Below, piece by piece: positions 63,736 to 64,000 of a stretch of DNA of 64,000 nucleotides. Each line of letters opens with the position of its first letter. Position 1 is the stretch's first letter. The position numbers were made by a program, and so were the translations under genes. Source of the DNA: Halobacteriales archaeon QS_5_70_15 (GTDB lineage: Archaea > Halobacteriota > Halobacteria > Halobacteriales > Haloarculaceae); NCBI GenBank assembly GCA_003022005.1, contig PXRQ01000080.1, positions 1 through 64,000 on the forward strand, read 5' to 3'. Below the pieces are notes generated by a model. That model saw nothing but the letters and a program-made list of their open reading frames with translations, had not been told where the DNA came from and ran no database searches.

Positions 63736-64000
63736 TCAGTCGGCGGAGGCCTCGACGGCCTCCTCTTCCTCCTCGAGATAGTACTCCTCGATGAGGTCCT
63801 CGTCGATCCGGTTGAGTTCGGTCTTCGGGAACATCGAGAGGAGGTCCCAGCCGATCGAGAGGGTCTCCTCGATGTCGCGGTTGGTGGTGTACCCCTGCTG
63901 GACGAACTCGTTCTCGAACCGGTCGGCGAAGTCGAGGTACCGGTTGTCCCGCTCGGAGAGCGCCTCCCGGCCGACGATGTTCACCAGGTCCCGTAGGTCC
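63736..64000 (-). CDS. atpB: A-type ATP synthase subunit B, C-terminal 87 residues (runs off window)
   Basis: The frame is open to the window edge and reads [40 protein letters not shown] and [20 protein letters not shown] before an acidic tail ([15 protein letters not shown]). This is the end of the non-catalytic B subunit. The initiator lies outside. Gene order atpB, dehI-like, atpD agrees with the haloarchaeal atp operon. Confidence 0.93.
   Translation of the reverse strand, partial: DLRDLVNIVGREALSERDNRYLDFADRFENEFVQQGYTTNRDIEETLSIGWDLLSMFPKTELNRIDEDLIEEYYLEEEEEAVEASAD

Overview
This window is a piece of a haloarchaeal (class Halobacteria) chromosome. The DNA is very GC-rich with C/G third positions and the proteins are strongly acidic. 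Starts are often leaderless, with GTG starts and GTGA/ATGA overlaps. Marker genes are archaeal: thermosome, aRF1, CarS for ether lipids, A-type ATP synthase subunits B and D, archaemetzincin, an F420-dependent NADP reductase and archaeal tRNA genes. No rRNA, CRISPR array, origin or complete insertion sequence was seen.

Layout. 0-7.8 kb: the start of ncsA, small zinc proteins, a methyltransferase, endonuclease IV, an EamA transporter, lipoate ligase, an RNase H-fold nuclease and a DJ-1 protein. 7.8-16.5 kb: a 0.9 kb empty stretch, an RmlC-like epimerase, a NUDIX protein, an aminotransferase, the glmU-like/glmS pair for UDP-GlcNAc, and a CBS protein. 16.8-25.7 kb: a truncated glpA, a wrecked lipase-maturation-factor gene, a broken molybdopterin oxidoreductase, methionine genes (broken metB-like gene, metX, metY), an MFS carrier and serB. 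25.9-32.8 kb: tandem ridA genes, tRNA-Ser, thermosome, carS, thrC. 32.8-34.6 kb: a lower-GC accessory patch with two copies of a palindromic repeat. 34.6-46.1 kb: metabolic and membrane genes, citrate synthase, a disrupted ABC exporter, tRNA-Val with duplicated 3' ends, disrupted rimI, aconitase and a phosphoesterase. 46.2-54.3 kb: a NUDIX-eIF2B-like fusion with inserted repeat DNA, a DUF3179 protein, amzA, UPF0146, a disrupted HAD gene, an F420 reductase and aRF1. 54.3-59.5 kb: a siroheme reductase overlapping an F420-hydrogenase-beta-like gene, then a MinD-like ATPase. 59.6-64 kb: argS and ATP-synthase genes around a broken dehI-like gene.

Two patterns dominate. (1) A dispersed family of about 75-79 bp inverted-repeat elements, resembling MITEs, sits exactly on TGA stop codons. 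The best copies carry 3-bp TGA/TCA direct repeats on both sides, so the host stop codon is rebuilt. One copy has apparently split a GTGA-overlapping gene pair and changed the downstream start from GTG to ATG. (2) An unusual number of otherwise conserved genes lack short internal segments and change frame at the gap (DUF7095, HTH regulator, LMF, molybdopterin oxidoreductase, metB, ABC exporter, rimI, HAD, dehI and others). This could be real decay or a systematic assembly fault, and reads or relatives would decide.

Working together: metX and metY (with the broken metB-like gene) serve methionine synthesis; glmU-like and glmS serve amino-sugar supply; the siroheme reductase and the F420-hydrogenase-beta-like protein look like a two-gene version of an F420H2-dependent sulfite/nitrite reductase, with the F420-NADP reductase 3 kb away.
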